A DNA stretch of 64,000 nt from Mercurialis annua (Eukaryota > Streptophyta > Magnoliopsida > Malpighiales > Euphorbiaceae): assembly GCF_937616625.2 (NCBI RefSeq), contig NC_065574.1:26414501-26478500 (forward strand). Reading direction: 5' to 3'. A program made the translations under genes and the position numbers. Below the pieces are notes generated by a model. The model searched no databases, was not told where the DNA came from, and saw only the letters and a program-made list of their open reading frames with translations. This document shows, in pieces, positions 25,501 through 38,228 of this stretch; positions within the stretch are counted from its first letter, which is position 1; each line of letters begins with the position of its first letter.

Positions 25501-28500
25501 TGAAAAAGTGACGCTAGATTAGTATGTCCCGTCTCATATCTCTTTAACGCATCGGTCCGATTACCTATCATGGTTAGGTTATATTGCACAAAGTGTGCGT
25601 GAAAAGTGACTCTAGATTAGTATGTCCCGTCTAATGTTTTTTTAAGGCATCGTTTCATTACCAGTCTTATGTCACGTCACAAGTCTCTCTAACGCATCGT
25701 TCCAATTACCTAAGCATGGTTAGTGTTTACTACGCAAAGTGTACGTGAAAAGTGAAATAGATCAATATGTCGCGTCTAAAGTCTTTGAGACGCGTCGTTT
25801 CGATTACCTAAGCTTGGTTAGGTTAAATTACATAAAGAGTGCGTAAAAAGTGATGCTAGATTAGTATGTCGTATCTCAAGTCTCTTTAACGCGTCGTTCC
25901 GATTACCTAAGCATGGTTAGGTTATATTACGCAAAGTGTGCATTAAAAGTGACAATAGAATAGTATGTCGCGTCTCAAGTCTTTGTAACGCGTCGTTTCG
26001 ATTACCTAGGCATAGTTAGGTTATATTATGCAAAGTTAGCGTGAAAAGTGACGCTAGATTAGTATGTCGCGTCTCAAGTGTTTTTAACCCGTCGTTCCGA
26101 TTACCATGCTTATATAGCGTCACAAGTCTCTCTAACACGTCGTTACGATTGCCTAAGAATGGTTAGGTTATATTACGCAAAGTGTGCGTTAAAAGTGACG
26201 CTAAATTACTATGTTGGGTCACAAGTTTCTTTCACGCATCGTTCCGAATACCTAAGCATGGTTAGGTTATACTACGCAAAGTGTGCGGGAAAAGTGACTC
26301 TAGATTAGTATGTCACGTCTCAAGTTTCTTTTACGCGTCGTTTCGATTACCATGCTTATGTCGCGTTACAAGTCTCTGATTACCTAAGCATGGTTAATTT
26401 ATATTATGGAAAGTGTGTGTTAAAGGTGAAGCTAGATTACAATGTCGCTTCACAAGTCACTTTAACGCGTCGTTCCGATTACCTAAGCATGGTTAGGTTA
26501 TATTACGCAAAGTGTGCGTGAAAAGTGACGCTAGATTAGTATGTCGCGTCACAAGTCTCTTTAACGCGTCGTTCCAATTACCTAAGCATGGTTAATTTAT
26601 ATTATGGAAAATGTGCGTTAAAAGTAAAGTTACATTACTATGTCGCGTCTTATGTCTCTTTACCGCGTCGTTTCGATTACGATGCTTATGTCGCGTCACA
26701 AGTCTCTCAAACGTGTCGTTCCGATTACCTAATCACAGTTAGGTTATATTATGCAAAGTGTGCGTTAAAATTGACGGTAGAGTACTATGTCGCGTAGCAA
26801 GTCACTTTAACGCGTCATTCCGATTACCTTAGCATTGTTAGGTTATATTACGCAAAGTGTGCGTGAAAAATAACGTTAGATTTGTATGTTGCGTCTCAAG
26901 TCTTATTAACGCGTTGTTACGATTACCTAAGCATGGTTAGGTTATATTACGCAAAGTGTGCGGGAAAAGTGACTCTAGATTAGTCTGTCGCGTGTAAAGC
27001 CTCTTTTACGCATCGTTTTGATTACCATGCATATGTCGCGTCACAAGTCCCTCTAACACGTCATTCAGATTACCTAAGCATGGTTAATTTATATTATGGA
27101 AAGTGTGCGTGAAAAGTGACGCTAGATTAGTATGTCGCGTCACAAGTCTCTTTAACGCGTCGTTCCGTTTACCTAAGCATGCTTAGGTAATATACTTAAA
27201 GTGTGCGTGAACATTGACGCTAGATTAGTATGTCGCGTCTGAAGTCTCTTCAACGCGTCGATTCGATTACCTAACCATGGTTAGGTTATATTATGGAAAG
27301 TGTGCGTGAAAAGTGAAGCTAGATTACTATGTCGCGTCACAAGTCTCTTTAACGCGTCGTTCCGATTACCTGAGCATGGTTAAGTTACATTACGCAAAGT
27401 GTGCGTAAAAAGTGACACTAGATTAGTAAGTCGCGTCACAAGTCTCTTTAACGCGTCGTTCTGATTACCTAAGCATGGTTAATTTATATAATGGAAAGTA
27501 TGCGTTAAAAGTTAAGCTAGATTACTATGTCGCATCACAAGTCTCTTTAACGCGTCGTTCCGATTACCTAAGCATGGTTAAGGTTACAATACGCAAAGTG
27601 TGCGTGAAAAGTGACGCTAGATTAGTACGTCGCGTCACAAGAGTCTTTAACGCGTCGTTCCAATTACATGAGAATGGTTAGGTTATATTCCCAAAGTGTG
27701 TGTGAAGAGTGACGCTAGATTAGTATGTCGCGTCTCAAGTCTCTTTAACGCGTCGTTTTGATTACCATGCTTATGTCGCGTCACAAGTCTCTCAAACGTG
27801 TCGTTCCGATTACCAAATCATGGTTAGGTTATATTATGCAAAGTGTGCGTTAAAATTGACGGTAGAGTACTATGTCGAGTCACAAGTCACTTTAACGCGT
27901 CGTTCCGATTACCTTAGCATGGTTAGGTTATATGACGCAAAGTGTGCGTGAAATGTGACGCTAGATTTATATGTTGCGTCTCAAGTCTCTTTAACGCGTT
28001 GTTCCGATTAACTAAGCATGGTTAGATTATATTACGCAAAGTGTGCTTGAAAAATGATGCTAAATTAGTTTGTCTCGTCTCAAGTCTCTTTATCGCGTCG
28101 TTTCGATTACCTAAGCATGGTTTGATTATATTACGCAAAGTGTGCGTGAAAAGTGACGCTAGATTAGTATGTCGCGTCTCAAGTCTCTTCAACGCGTCGA
28201 TTCGATTACCTAAGCATGGTTACGTTATATTACGCAAAGTGTGCATGAAAAGTGACGTTGGATTAGTATGTCGCGTCTCAAGTCTCTTCAACGCCTTGAT
28301 TCGATTCCCAAAGTGTGCGTGAAAAGTGACTTTGGATTAGTATATTGCGTCACAAGTCTCACTAATGCGGCGTTCCGATTACATATGCATGCTTAGGTTA
28401 TATTACGCAAAGTGTGTGTGAAAATTGACGCTAGATTAGTATGTCGCGTCTCAAGTCTCTGTAACGCGTCCTTTCGATTAGCAAGCTTATGTATTATGGA

Positions 28501-31500
28501 AAGTGTACATTAAATGTGAAGCTAGATTACTATGTCGCGTCACAAGTATCTTTAGCGCATCTTTCTGATTACCTAAGAATGGTTAGATTATATTACGCAA
28601 AGTGTGCGTGAAAAGGGACGCCAAATTAGTATGTCGCGTCACAAGTCTCTTTTACGCGTCGTTCGGATTACCTAAGCATGGTTAAATATATACGGAAAGT
28701 GTGTGTGAAAAGTGACGCTAGATTAGTATGTCGCGTCTCAAGTCTCTTTAACGCGTCGTTCCGATTATCTAAACATGGTTAGGTTATATTACGCAAAGCC
28801 TGCGTTAAAACTGGCGCTAGATTATTATGTCGCGTCTCAAGTCTCTTTAACGCGTCGTTTCGATTACCTAAGCATCGTTAGGTTATATTACGCAAAATGT
28901 GCATAGAAAGTGACGCTAGATTAGTATGTCGCGTGTCAAGTCTCTTTAACGCATCGTTTCGATTACTATGCTTATGTCGCGTCACAACTCTCTTTAACGT
29001 GTCATTCCGAACACCTAAGCATGGTTAGGTTATATGACACAAAGTGTGCGTGAAAGTGACGCTAGATTAGTATGTCATGTCTCATGTCTCTTCAACTCGT
29101 CTGTCCGATTACCTATGCATTGTTAGGTTATATTCCGCAAAGTGTGCGTGAAAAGTGACGCTAGATTAGTATGTCGCGTCTAATGTCTCTTTAAGACGTT
29201 GTTTCATTACCAGTCTTATGTTGCGTCACAAGTCTCTCTAACGCATCGTTCCAATTACTAAGCATGGTTATTTTATATTACGCAAAGTGTGCGTGAAAAG
29301 TGAAATAGATTAGTATGTCGCGTCTCAATTCTTTTTGAGCAGCGTTCCGATTACCTAAGCATGGTTAGGTTAAATTATGCAAAGAGTGCGTAAAAAGTGA
29401 TGCAAGATTTGTTAGTCTTGTCTCAAGTCTCTTTAACTCGTCGTACCGATTACCTAAGTATGGCTAGGTTACATTACGCAAAGTATGCGTTAAAAGTGAC
29501 AATAGATTAGTATGTCGCGTCTCAAGTATTTTTAACGCGTCGTTTCGATTACCTAAGCATGGTAAGGTTATGCAAAGTGTGAAAAGTGACGCTAGATTAG
29601 TATGTTGCGTCTCAAGTGTCTTTAACCCGTCGTTTTGATTACTATGCTTATGTCCCGTCACAAGTCTCTTTAACGCGTCGTTCCAAAAATCTAAGCATGG
29701 TTAGGTTATATTACACAAAGTGTGCGTGAAAAGTGACGCTAGATTAGTATGTCGCGTCTCATAACTCTTAACGCGTCCGTCCGATTACATATGCATGGTT
29801 AGATTAAATTACGCAAAGTGTCCGTGAAAAATGACGCTAGATTAGTATGTCGCGTCGTTATGATTACCTAAGATGGTTAGGTTATATTACGCAAAGTGTC
29901 GTGAAAAGTGACGGTTTAGCATGTTGTGTCTCAAGTCTAATTAACACGTCGTTTTGATTACCATGATTATGTCGCGTCACAAGTCTCTATATCGCCTCGT
30001 TCCAATTACCTAAATATATTTAGGTTATATTATGAAGAGTGTGCGTGAAAAGCGACAATAGATTAGTATGTCGCATCTCAAGTCTCTTTAACGCGTTGTT
30101 TCGATTACCTGAGCATGGTTAGGTTATATTACGGAAAGTGTGCGTGAAAAGTGACGCTAGAATAGTATGTCGCGTCTCAAGTCTCTTTAACGAGTCGTTT
30201 CGATTATCATGCTTATGTTGCGTCACAAGTCTCTCTAACGCGTCGTTCCGATTACCTAAGCATGGTTAGTTTATATTATGGAAAATGTGCATTAAAAGTG
30301 AAGCTAGATTACAATGTCGCGTCATATGTCTCATTAACGCGTGATTCTGATTATCTAAGCATGGTTCGGTTATATTACGCTAAGTGTGCGTGAAAAGTGA
30401 CGCTAGATTAGCATGTCGCATCTCAAGTCTCTTTAACAAGTCGTTTCGATTACCATGATTATGTCGCGTCACAAGTCTCTATATCGCCTCGTTTCAATTA
30501 GCTAAATATAGTTAGGTTATATTATGAAGAGTGTGCGTGAAAAGTAACGCGTCGTTCTGATTATCTAAGCATGGTTATATTACGCAAAGTGCGCGTGAAA
30601 AGTGATGATAGTATAGTATGTCGCATCTCAAGTCTCATTAATGTGTCGTTTCGATTAACTAAGAATGGTTAAGTTATATTATGCAAAATGTGCGGAAAAA
30701 GTGACTCTAGATTAGTATGTCGCATCTCAATTCTCATTTACGCGTCTTTTCAATTACCTATGCATGGTTAGGTTATATTACGCAAAGTGTGGGGGAAAAT
30801 TGACGGTAGATTAGTATGTCGCGTCTCAAGTCTCTTTGACGTGCCATTTCGATTACCATGGTTATCTCGCGTCACAAGTCTCTCTAACGCGTCGTTCCGA
30901 TTACCTAAGCATGGTTAGGTTATATTATGCAAGCTGTGCTTGAAATGCGACGCTAGATTAGTATGTCGCGTCTCAAGTCTCTTTAACGCGTCGTTTTGAA
31001 AACCATGCTTATGTCGCGTCACAAGTCTCTCTAACGCGTCGTTCCAATTACCTAAGCATGGTTAGGTTATATTACGCAAAGTGTGCATAAAAAGGGACGC
31101 TAGATTACTTTGTCGAGTCACAAGATTCTTTAACGCGTCATTTAAATTTCCATGCTTATGTCGCGTTACGAGTTTCTCTAACGCGTCGTTTCGATTACCT
31201 AAGCATGGTTAGGTTATATTACGCAAAGTGCGCGTGAAAAGTGATGATAGATTCGTATGTCGCGTGTCAAGTCTCTTCAACGCGTTGTTCTGATTAACTA
31301 AGTATGGTTAGATTATATTACGCAAAATGTGCGTGAAAATTAACTGTAGATTAGCATGTCACATCTCAAGTCGCTTTAACGCGTCGTTTCGATTACCTAA
31401 GCATGGTTTGGTTATATAACGCAAAGTGTGCGTGAAAAGTGACGCTAGATTAGTATGTCGTGTCTCAAGTCCCTTTAACGCTTCGTTTCAATAACCATGC

Positions 31501-31779
31501 TTATATTACGCAAAGTGTGCATGAAAAGTGACGTTGGATAAGTATGACGCGTCTCAAGTCTCTTTAACGCGTCGTTCCAATTACCTAAGCACGTTTAGGT
31601 TAGGTTACGCAAAGCGTGCGTAAGAAGTGACGATAGATTAGTATGTCACGTCTCAAGTCTCTTTAACTCGTCGTTCCGATTATCTAAGCATCATATTAGG
31701 TTATACTACGCAAAGTGTGCGTAAGAAGTGACAGTAGATTACTATGTCGCATCTCAAGTCTCTTCAACGCGTCGTTTTG
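22507..31779 (-). repeat. Main satellite array, reverse block R1a
   Basis: The same 99/147-bp family appears in inverted orientation (units read CTAAGCATGGTTAGG and then GCAAAGTGTGCGTG on the plus strand). It includes an A-less unit at about 24358-24380 (GCTAGATTACCTAAGCATGG). The 24-28.3 kb part is an inverted relative of the higher-order segment at 46-57 kb. The block is interrupted at 31785 by a solo LTR. No gene is seen. Confidence 0.97.
24000..28330 (-). repeat. Inverted copy of the 6.15-kb higher-order segment
   Basis: Consecutive variant units match the forward pair at 46087-56863 in reversed order. The region at 28041-28322 corresponds to 47337-47618 and 53491-53772, 27475-27681 to 48077-48283 and 54231-54437, and 26078-26308 to 50118-50348 and 56167-56397. 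This was seen as near-identical repeat translations and shared variant monomers. Indels of several hundred bp separate the copies, so the edges given are approximate. Confidence 0.65.
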
Positions 31780-31784
31780 ATTAC
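31780..31784. repeat. Target site duplication, left copy (ATTAC)
   Basis: ATTAC lies immediately before the TGATG end of the solo LTR. It belongs to the satellite sequence TTTTGATTAC. It is identical to the copy at 32148-32152. Confidence 0.9.
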
Positions 31785-32147
31785 TGATGTAGCGGAAGTC
31801 ACAAAAAAGAACAAGATACTTTAAAAGCTGTTGATAATCAAATTATGCCAGTAATTAACTTCTAAAACCTATTGATTCAAATAAAAGAATACTAGGCAAT
31901 AGGCATCAAATAATCGTTGATTCAAAGAATACCGAAATTTGGGAAATAACAAATTAATTCTCAAAACATCAAAAACTGCCGTTCAACAACTCATAAGGTT
32001 GTTTAAATACTAAGACAAAATAAAAACCCTAAACTGGGTATAAAACGAAATAAACTAAAAAGCCTCAAAAACTGCCAAAATCACAACTACGCCACTTTGC
32101 GCTCCATTTTCTCCATGAACTCAAAATCTGTCTCTGCAACCGCATCA
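31785..32147. mobile_element. Solo LTR of an LTR retrotransposon (363 bp)
   Basis: An AT-rich, non-repetitive 363-bp block starts TGATGTAGCGG and ends AACCGCATCA, so it has the TG...CA ends and a 5-bp terminal inverted repeat (TGATG/CATCA). Perfect 5-bp ATTAC duplications flank it. Joining the two flanks through one ATTAC gives a normal satellite unit, which proves an insertion. There is no internal domain, primer site or polypurine tract, so the element was reduced to one LTR by LTR-LTR recombination. TATA-like and AATAAA-like stretches occur on the plus strand (GTATAAAACG near 32038, AATAAA several times), and TATTTAAAC on the minus strand, so polarity is undecided. The family (Copia or Ty3) is not determinable from the LTR alone. 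Confidence 0.88.
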
Positions 32148-32152
32148 ATTAC
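32148..32152. repeat. Target site duplication, right copy (ATTAC)
   Basis: ATTAC lies immediately after the CATCA end of the solo LTR and is identical to 31780-31784. The satellite then continues with TATGCATATGTCG, in register with the unit before the insertion. Confidence 0.9.
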
Positions 32153-34945
32153 TATGCATATGTCGTGTCTCAAGTCTCTTTAACGTGTCGTTTCGAATAC
32201 TTATGCATGGTTAGGTTATGTTACACAAAGTGTGCGTGAAAAGTTACGCTAGATTAGTATGTCGCGTCTCATGTCTCTTTAACGCGTCCGTCCCATTACC
32301 TATGCATGGTTAGATTAAATTATTCAAAGTGTCCATGAAAAATGACGGTAGATTAATATGTCGCGTCTAAAGTCTCTTTAAGGCGTCGTTTCATTACCAT
32401 GCTTATGTCGCATCACAAGTCTCTCTAACGCATCGTTCTAAGCATGGTTAGTTCACATTACTCAAAGTGTGCGAGAAAAGTGAAATAGATTAGTATGTCG
32501 CGTCTTAAGTCTTTTTGACGCGTCGTTCTGATTACCTAAGCATGGTTAGGTTAAATTATGCAAAAAGTGATGCTAGATTAGTATGTCGTGTCTCTAGTCT
32601 CTTTTGTGCGTCGTTCAGGTTATATTACGCAAAGTGTGCGTTAAAGAGACAATAGATTAGTATGTCGCGTCTCAAGTCTTTTTAACGCGTCGTTTCGATT
32701 ACCTAAGCATGGTTTGGTTATATTACGCAAAGTGTGCGTGAAAAGTGACGTTAGATTACTATGTTGCGTCTCAAGTCCCTTTAACGCGTTTTTCCGATTA
32801 ACATGGTTAGGTTTTATTACGCAAAGTGTGCGTGAAAAGTGACGCTAGATTAGTTTGTCGCGTCTGAAGTCTCTTTAGCGCGCCGTTTCGAATACTTATG
32901 CATGGTTAGGTTATGTTACGCAAAGTGTGCGTGAAAATTGACGCTAGATCAGTATGTTGCGTCTAATCTCTCTTTAACGCGACATTTTGATTACCATGCT
33001 TATGTCGTGTCACAAGTCTCTCTAACGCATCGTTCCAATTACCTAAGCATTGATAGGTTATATTATGCAAAATGTGCGTGAAAAGTGAATCTAGATTAGT
33101 ATGTCGCGTCTCAAGTCTCTTTAACGAGTCATTTCAATTACCATGCTTATGTCGCGTCAAAAGTCTCTCTAACACGTCGTTCTGATTACCTAAGCATTGT
33201 TATGTAAAGTGTGCGTTAAAAATGAAGCTAGATTACTATGTCGCGTCACAAGTCTCTTTAACGCGTCCTTCCGATTACCTATGCATTGTTAGGTTATATT
33301 ACGCAAAGTGTGCGTGAAAAATGACACTATATTAGTATGTCGTGTCACAAGTCTCACTAATGTGTTGTTCCGATTACCTATGTATGGTTATATTACGCAA
33401 AGTGTGCGTTAAAAGTAACTCTAGATTACTATGTCGCGTCTCAAGTCTCTGCAAGGCGTCGTTGGCTATTACCATTCTTATGTCGCGTCACAAGTCTCTC
33501 TAACGCGTCGTTCCAATTACGTAAGCATGGTTAGTTTATATTACGCAAAGTGCACGTGAAAAGTGACAATAGATTATTATGTCGCATCTCAAGTCTTTTT
33601 GGCGCGTCGTTCCAATTACCTAAGCATGGTTAAGATATACTACGCAAAGAGTACGTAAGAAGTGATGATAGATTAGTATGACGTGTCTCAAGTCTCTTTA
33701 ATGGGTCTTTCCGATTACCTAAGCAAGGTTAGTTTATATTACACAAAGTTTGTGTTAAAAGTAACAATAGATTAGTATGTCGTGTCTGAAGTCTTTTGAT
33801 AGCGTCGTTCCGATTACCTATGCATGGTTAGGTTATATTACGCAAAGTGTGGGGGAAAATTGACGGTAGATTAGTATGTTGCGTCTCAAGTCTCTTTGAC
33901 GTGTCATTTCGATTACCATGGTTATCTCGCATCACAAGTCTCTCTAACGCATCGTTCCGATTACCTAAGCATGGTTAGGTTATATTATGCAAGCTGTGCT
34001 TGAAATGCGACGCTAGATTAGTATGTCGCGTCTCAAGTCTCTTTAATACGTCGTTTCGATTACCATGATTATGTCGCGTCACAAGTCTCTCTAACGCCTC
34101 GTTCCGATTACCTAAGCATGGTTTGGTTATATTACGCAGAGTGTGCGTGAAAAGTGACAATAGATTAGTATGTCGCATCTTAAGTCTCATTAACGAGTCG
34201 TTTCGATTACCATGCTTATGTCGCGTCACAAGTCTCTTTAACGCGTCGTTTTGATTATCCAAGAATGGGTTATATTACGCAAAGTGTGCGTGAAAAGTGA
34301 CGCTAGATTAATATGTCGCGTCTCAAGTCCCATTAACGCGTCGTTCCGATTACCTAAGCATGGTAAGTTTATACTACGCAAAATGTGTGTGAAAAGTGAA
34401 GCTAGATTAGTATGTCACATCTCAAGTCTCTTTGACGCGTCGATTCGATTACATGAGCATGGTGAGGTTATATTACGCAAAGTGTGCGTGAAAAGTGACG
34501 GTAGATTAGTATGTCGCATCTCAAGTCTCTTTAACGAATTGTTTCGATTACCTGAGCATGGTTAGGTTATATTACGCAAAGTGTACGTGAAAAGTAACGC
34601 TAGAATAGTATGTCGCGTCTCAAGTCTCTTTAACGCGTCGTTTCGATTACAATGCCTATGTTGCGTCACAAGTCTCTCTAACGCGTCGTTTCGATTGCCA
34701 TGCTTATGTTGCGTCACAAGTCTCTCTAACGCGCCGTTCCGATTACCTAAGCATGGTTAGTTTATATTATGGAAAGTGTGCATTAAAAGTGAAGCTAGAT
34801 TACTATGTCGCGTCATAAGTCTCATTAACGTGTCGTTCTGATTACCTAAGCATGGTTAGGTAATATTACGCAAAGTGTGCGTGAAAAGTGACGCTAGATT
34901 AGCATGTCGCGTCTCAAGTCTCTTTAACTCGTGGTTTCGATTACC

Positions 34946-37900
34946 ATGATTACGTCGCGTCACAAGTCTTTATATCGCCTCGTTCCAATTACCTAAATAT
35001 AGTTAGGTTATATTATGTAGAGTGTGCATGAAAAGTGATAATAGATTAGTATGTCGCATCTCAAGTCTCTTTAACGCGTTGTTTCGATTACCTGAGCATG
35101 GTTAGATTTATATTACGCAAAGTGTGCGTGAAATGTGACGCTAGAATAGTATGTCGCGTCTCAAGTCTCTTTAACGCGTCGTTTCGATTACAATGTTTAT
35201 GTTGCGTCACAAGTCTCTCTAACGCGTCGCTTCGATTACCTAAGCGTGGTTAGTTTATATTATGGAAAGTGTGCATTAAAAGTGAAGCTAGATTAATGTC
35301 GCGTCATAAGTCTCAGTAACGCGTCGTTCTGATTACCTAAGCATGGTTAAGTTATACTACTAAAAGTGTGCGTGAAAAGTGACGCTAGATTACTTTGCCG
35401 CGTCACAAGTTTCTTTAATGCGTCGTCCGATTACCTAAGCATAAAGGTTATATTACGCAAAGTTTGCATAAAAAGGGACGCTAGATTACTTTGTCGAGTC
35501 ACAAGATTCTTTAACGCGTCATTTAGATTACCTAAGCAGGGTTAGGTTATATAATAGAAAGTGTGCGTTTAAAGTGAAACAAGATTACTATGTCGCGTCA
35601 CAAGTCTCTTTAACGCGTCGTTCCGATAACCTAAGCATGGTTTGGTTATATTACGCAAAGTGTACATAAAAAATGATGCTAGATTACTTTGTCGAGTCAC
35701 AAGTTTCTCTAACGCGTCGTTCTGATTACCTAAGCATGGTTAGGTTATATAATAGAAAGTGAAGTGTGATTACTATGTCGCGTCACAAGTCTCTTTAACG
35801 CGTCGTTCCGATTACCTAAGCATAGTTAGAATATATTACGCAAAGTGTGCGTGAAAAGTGACTCTATATTAGTATGTTATGTCACAAGTCTCTCTAACTC
35901 GTTGTTCCGATTACCTAAGCATGGTTAGGTTATATTACGCAAAGTGTGCGTGAAAAGTTATGATAGATTCGTATGTCGCGTGTCAAGTCTCTTCAACGCG
36001 TTGTTCCGATTAACTAAGTATGGTTAGGTTATATTACGCAAAATGTGCGTGAAAATTAACTGTAGATTAGTATGTCACATCTCAAGTCGCTTTAACGCGT
36101 CGTTTCGATTACCTAAGCATGGTTTGGTTATGTAACGCAAAGTGTGCGTGAAAAGTGACGCTAGAATTGTACCTCGTGTCCCAAGTCTCTTTAACGCTTC
36201 GTTTCAATAACCATGCTTATTTCGCGTCACAAGTCTTACTAACGCGTCGTTTTGATTACCATGCCTATGTCGCCTCAGAAGTCTCTTTAGCGCATCGTTC
36301 CGATAACCTAAGCATGGTTAGGTTATATTACACAAAATGTGCGTGAAAAGTGACGCTAGATTAGTATGTCGCATCTTTAGTATTTTTAACACGTCGTTTC
36401 GATTACCTAAGCATGGTTAGGTTATATTACGCAAAGTGCGCGTGAAAAGTGACGCTAGATTAGTATGTCGGGTCTTAAGTTTCTGTAATGCGTCGTTTCG
36501 ATTACCATGCATGTGTCGCGTCACAAGTCTCTCTGACGCGTCGTTCCGATTACCTATGCATGTTAGGTTATATTACGGAAAGTGTGAGTTAAAAGTTACG
36601 CTAAATTACTATGTCGCGTCACAAATCTCTTTCACGCGTCGTTCCGATTACCTAATCATGGTTAGGTTATATTACGCAAAGTGCGCGTGAAAAGTGACGC
36701 TAGATTAGTATGTCGGGTCTTAAGTTTCTGTAATGCGTCGTTTCGATTACCATGCATGTGTCGCGTCACAAGTCTCTCTGACGCGTCGTTCCGATTACCT
36801 ATGCATGTTAGGTTATATTACGGAAAGTGTGAGTTAAAAGTTACGCTAAATTACTATGTCGCGTCACAAATCTCTTTCACGCGTCGTTCCGATTACCTAA
36901 TCATGGTTAGGTTATATTACGCAAAGTGTGCGTGAAAAGTGACGCTAGATTAGTATCTCGCGTCTCAAGTCTCTTTAACGCGTCGTTTCGATTACAATGA
37001 TTATGTCGTGTCACAAGTCTCTCTAACGCGTCTTTCCGATTACCTAAGCGTTAGGTTATATTACGGAAAGTATGAGTTAAAAGTGACGCTAGATTACTAT
37101 GTCGCATCACAAGTCTCTTTAACCCGTCGTTCAAATTACCTAAGCATGGTAAGGTTATATTAGGCAAAGTGTGCTTGAAATGTGACGCTAGATTAGTATG
37201 TCGTGTCACAAGTTTCTTTTACTTGTCGTTCCGGTTACCTAAGCATGGTTATATTACAAAAAGTGTGCGTGAAAAGTGACGCTAGATTAGTATGTCGCAT
37301 CACAAGTCTCTTCAACGCGTCGTTCCGATTACTTATGCATGGTTAGGTTATATGACGCAAAGTGTGCGTGAAATGTGACGCTAGATTAGTATGTCGCGTC
37401 ACAAGTCTTTTATGTTGTCGTTCTGATTACCTAATCATGGTTAGGTTATATTACACAAAAGGTGCGTGAAAAGTTACGCTAGTTAAGTATGTCGCGTCTC
37501 AAGTCTCTGTAACGCGTCGGTCCGATTAAATTAGGATGGTTAAGTTATATTACGCAAAGTGTGCGTGAAAAGTGACGCTAGATTAGTATGTCGAGTCACA
37601 AGTCTCTCTAACGCGTCGTTCCAATTACCTAAGCATGGTTCAGTTACATTACGCAACGTATGCGTGAAATGTGACGCTAGATTAGTATGTCGCAATTCGT
37701 CGTTCCGATTACCTAAGCATGGTTAGGTTATATTACGTAAAGTGTTCGTGAATAGTGACGCTAGGTTAGTATGTCGCGTCTCAACTCTCTTTAACGCGTC
37801 GGTTCGATTACTTCAGCATGGTTAGGTTAAATTACGTAAAGTGTGCGTGAAAAGAGACGCTAGATTAGAATGTCGCATCACAAGTCTCTTTAACGCGTCG

Positions 37901-38228
37901 TTCCGATTACCTAAGCATGGTTAGGTTATATTACGCAAAATTTGCGTGAAACGTGATGCTAGATTAGTATGTTGCGTCTCAAGTCTCTTTAATGCGTTGC
38001 TTCGATTACCATGATTATGTCGCGTCAAAAATCTCTCTAACGCTCCGTTCCGATAACCTAAGCATGGTTTGGTTATATTACGTAGAGTGTTCGTGTCACA
38101 AGTCTCTCTAACGTGTCGTTCCAATTACCTAAGCATTGTTATGTTATATTTCGCAAAATGTGCGTGAAAAGTGACGCTATATTACTATGTGGCGTCACAA
38201 GTCTCTTTAACGCGTCGTTTCGATTACC
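34946..38228 (-). repeat. Higher-order segment, tandem copy 1 (3283 bp)
   Basis: This begins at ATGATTACGTCGCG and is directly followed by copy 2, which starts with the matching ATGATTATGTCGCG. Offsets between landmarks are 3283 bp at the left end, about 3968 bp in the middle (36155 against 40123; 36436 against 40404) and 3738 bp at the right end (37921 against 41659). Copy 1 therefore lacks about 685 bp that copy 2 has near 38.65-39.4 kb, and carries an extra 245-bp duplication. Many private variants are shared, showing a recent event. Confidence 0.8.
36424..36913 (-). repeat. Perfect tandem duplication of 245 bp (one long plus one short unit)
   Basis: Positions 36424-36668 and 36669-36913 are identical by eye across all 245 bp, including rare variants such as GCAAAGTGCGCGTG and the GTCGGGTCTTAAG run. 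245 bp is one 147-bp plus one 99-bp unit less 1 bp. The counterpart in copy 2 (from about 40392) exists once and differs at a few bases. This is probably the youngest duplication in the window; an assembly artefact should be excluded. Confidence 0.85.

Larger units (their letters stand above)
30760..34070 (-). repeat. Pair of duplicated variant units spaced 3060 bp, either side of the solo LTR
   Basis: A variant run beginning at the diagnostic CAAAGTGTGGGGGAAAATTG recurs with GGGGGAAAAT at 30791 and 33851, exactly 3060 bp apart. Similarity extends for at least 230 bp, including the downstream CCATGGTTATCTCGC variant. The solo LTR (31785-32147) lies in the first interval only, so it either inserted after duplication or was not within the duplicated stretch. 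Confidence 0.7.

Noticed and set aside
31785..32147. A MITE or other DNA transposon
   Set aside because: The terminal inverted repeat is only 5 bp and of TG...CA type with a 5-bp target duplication, which fits an LTR better than a DNA transposon family.
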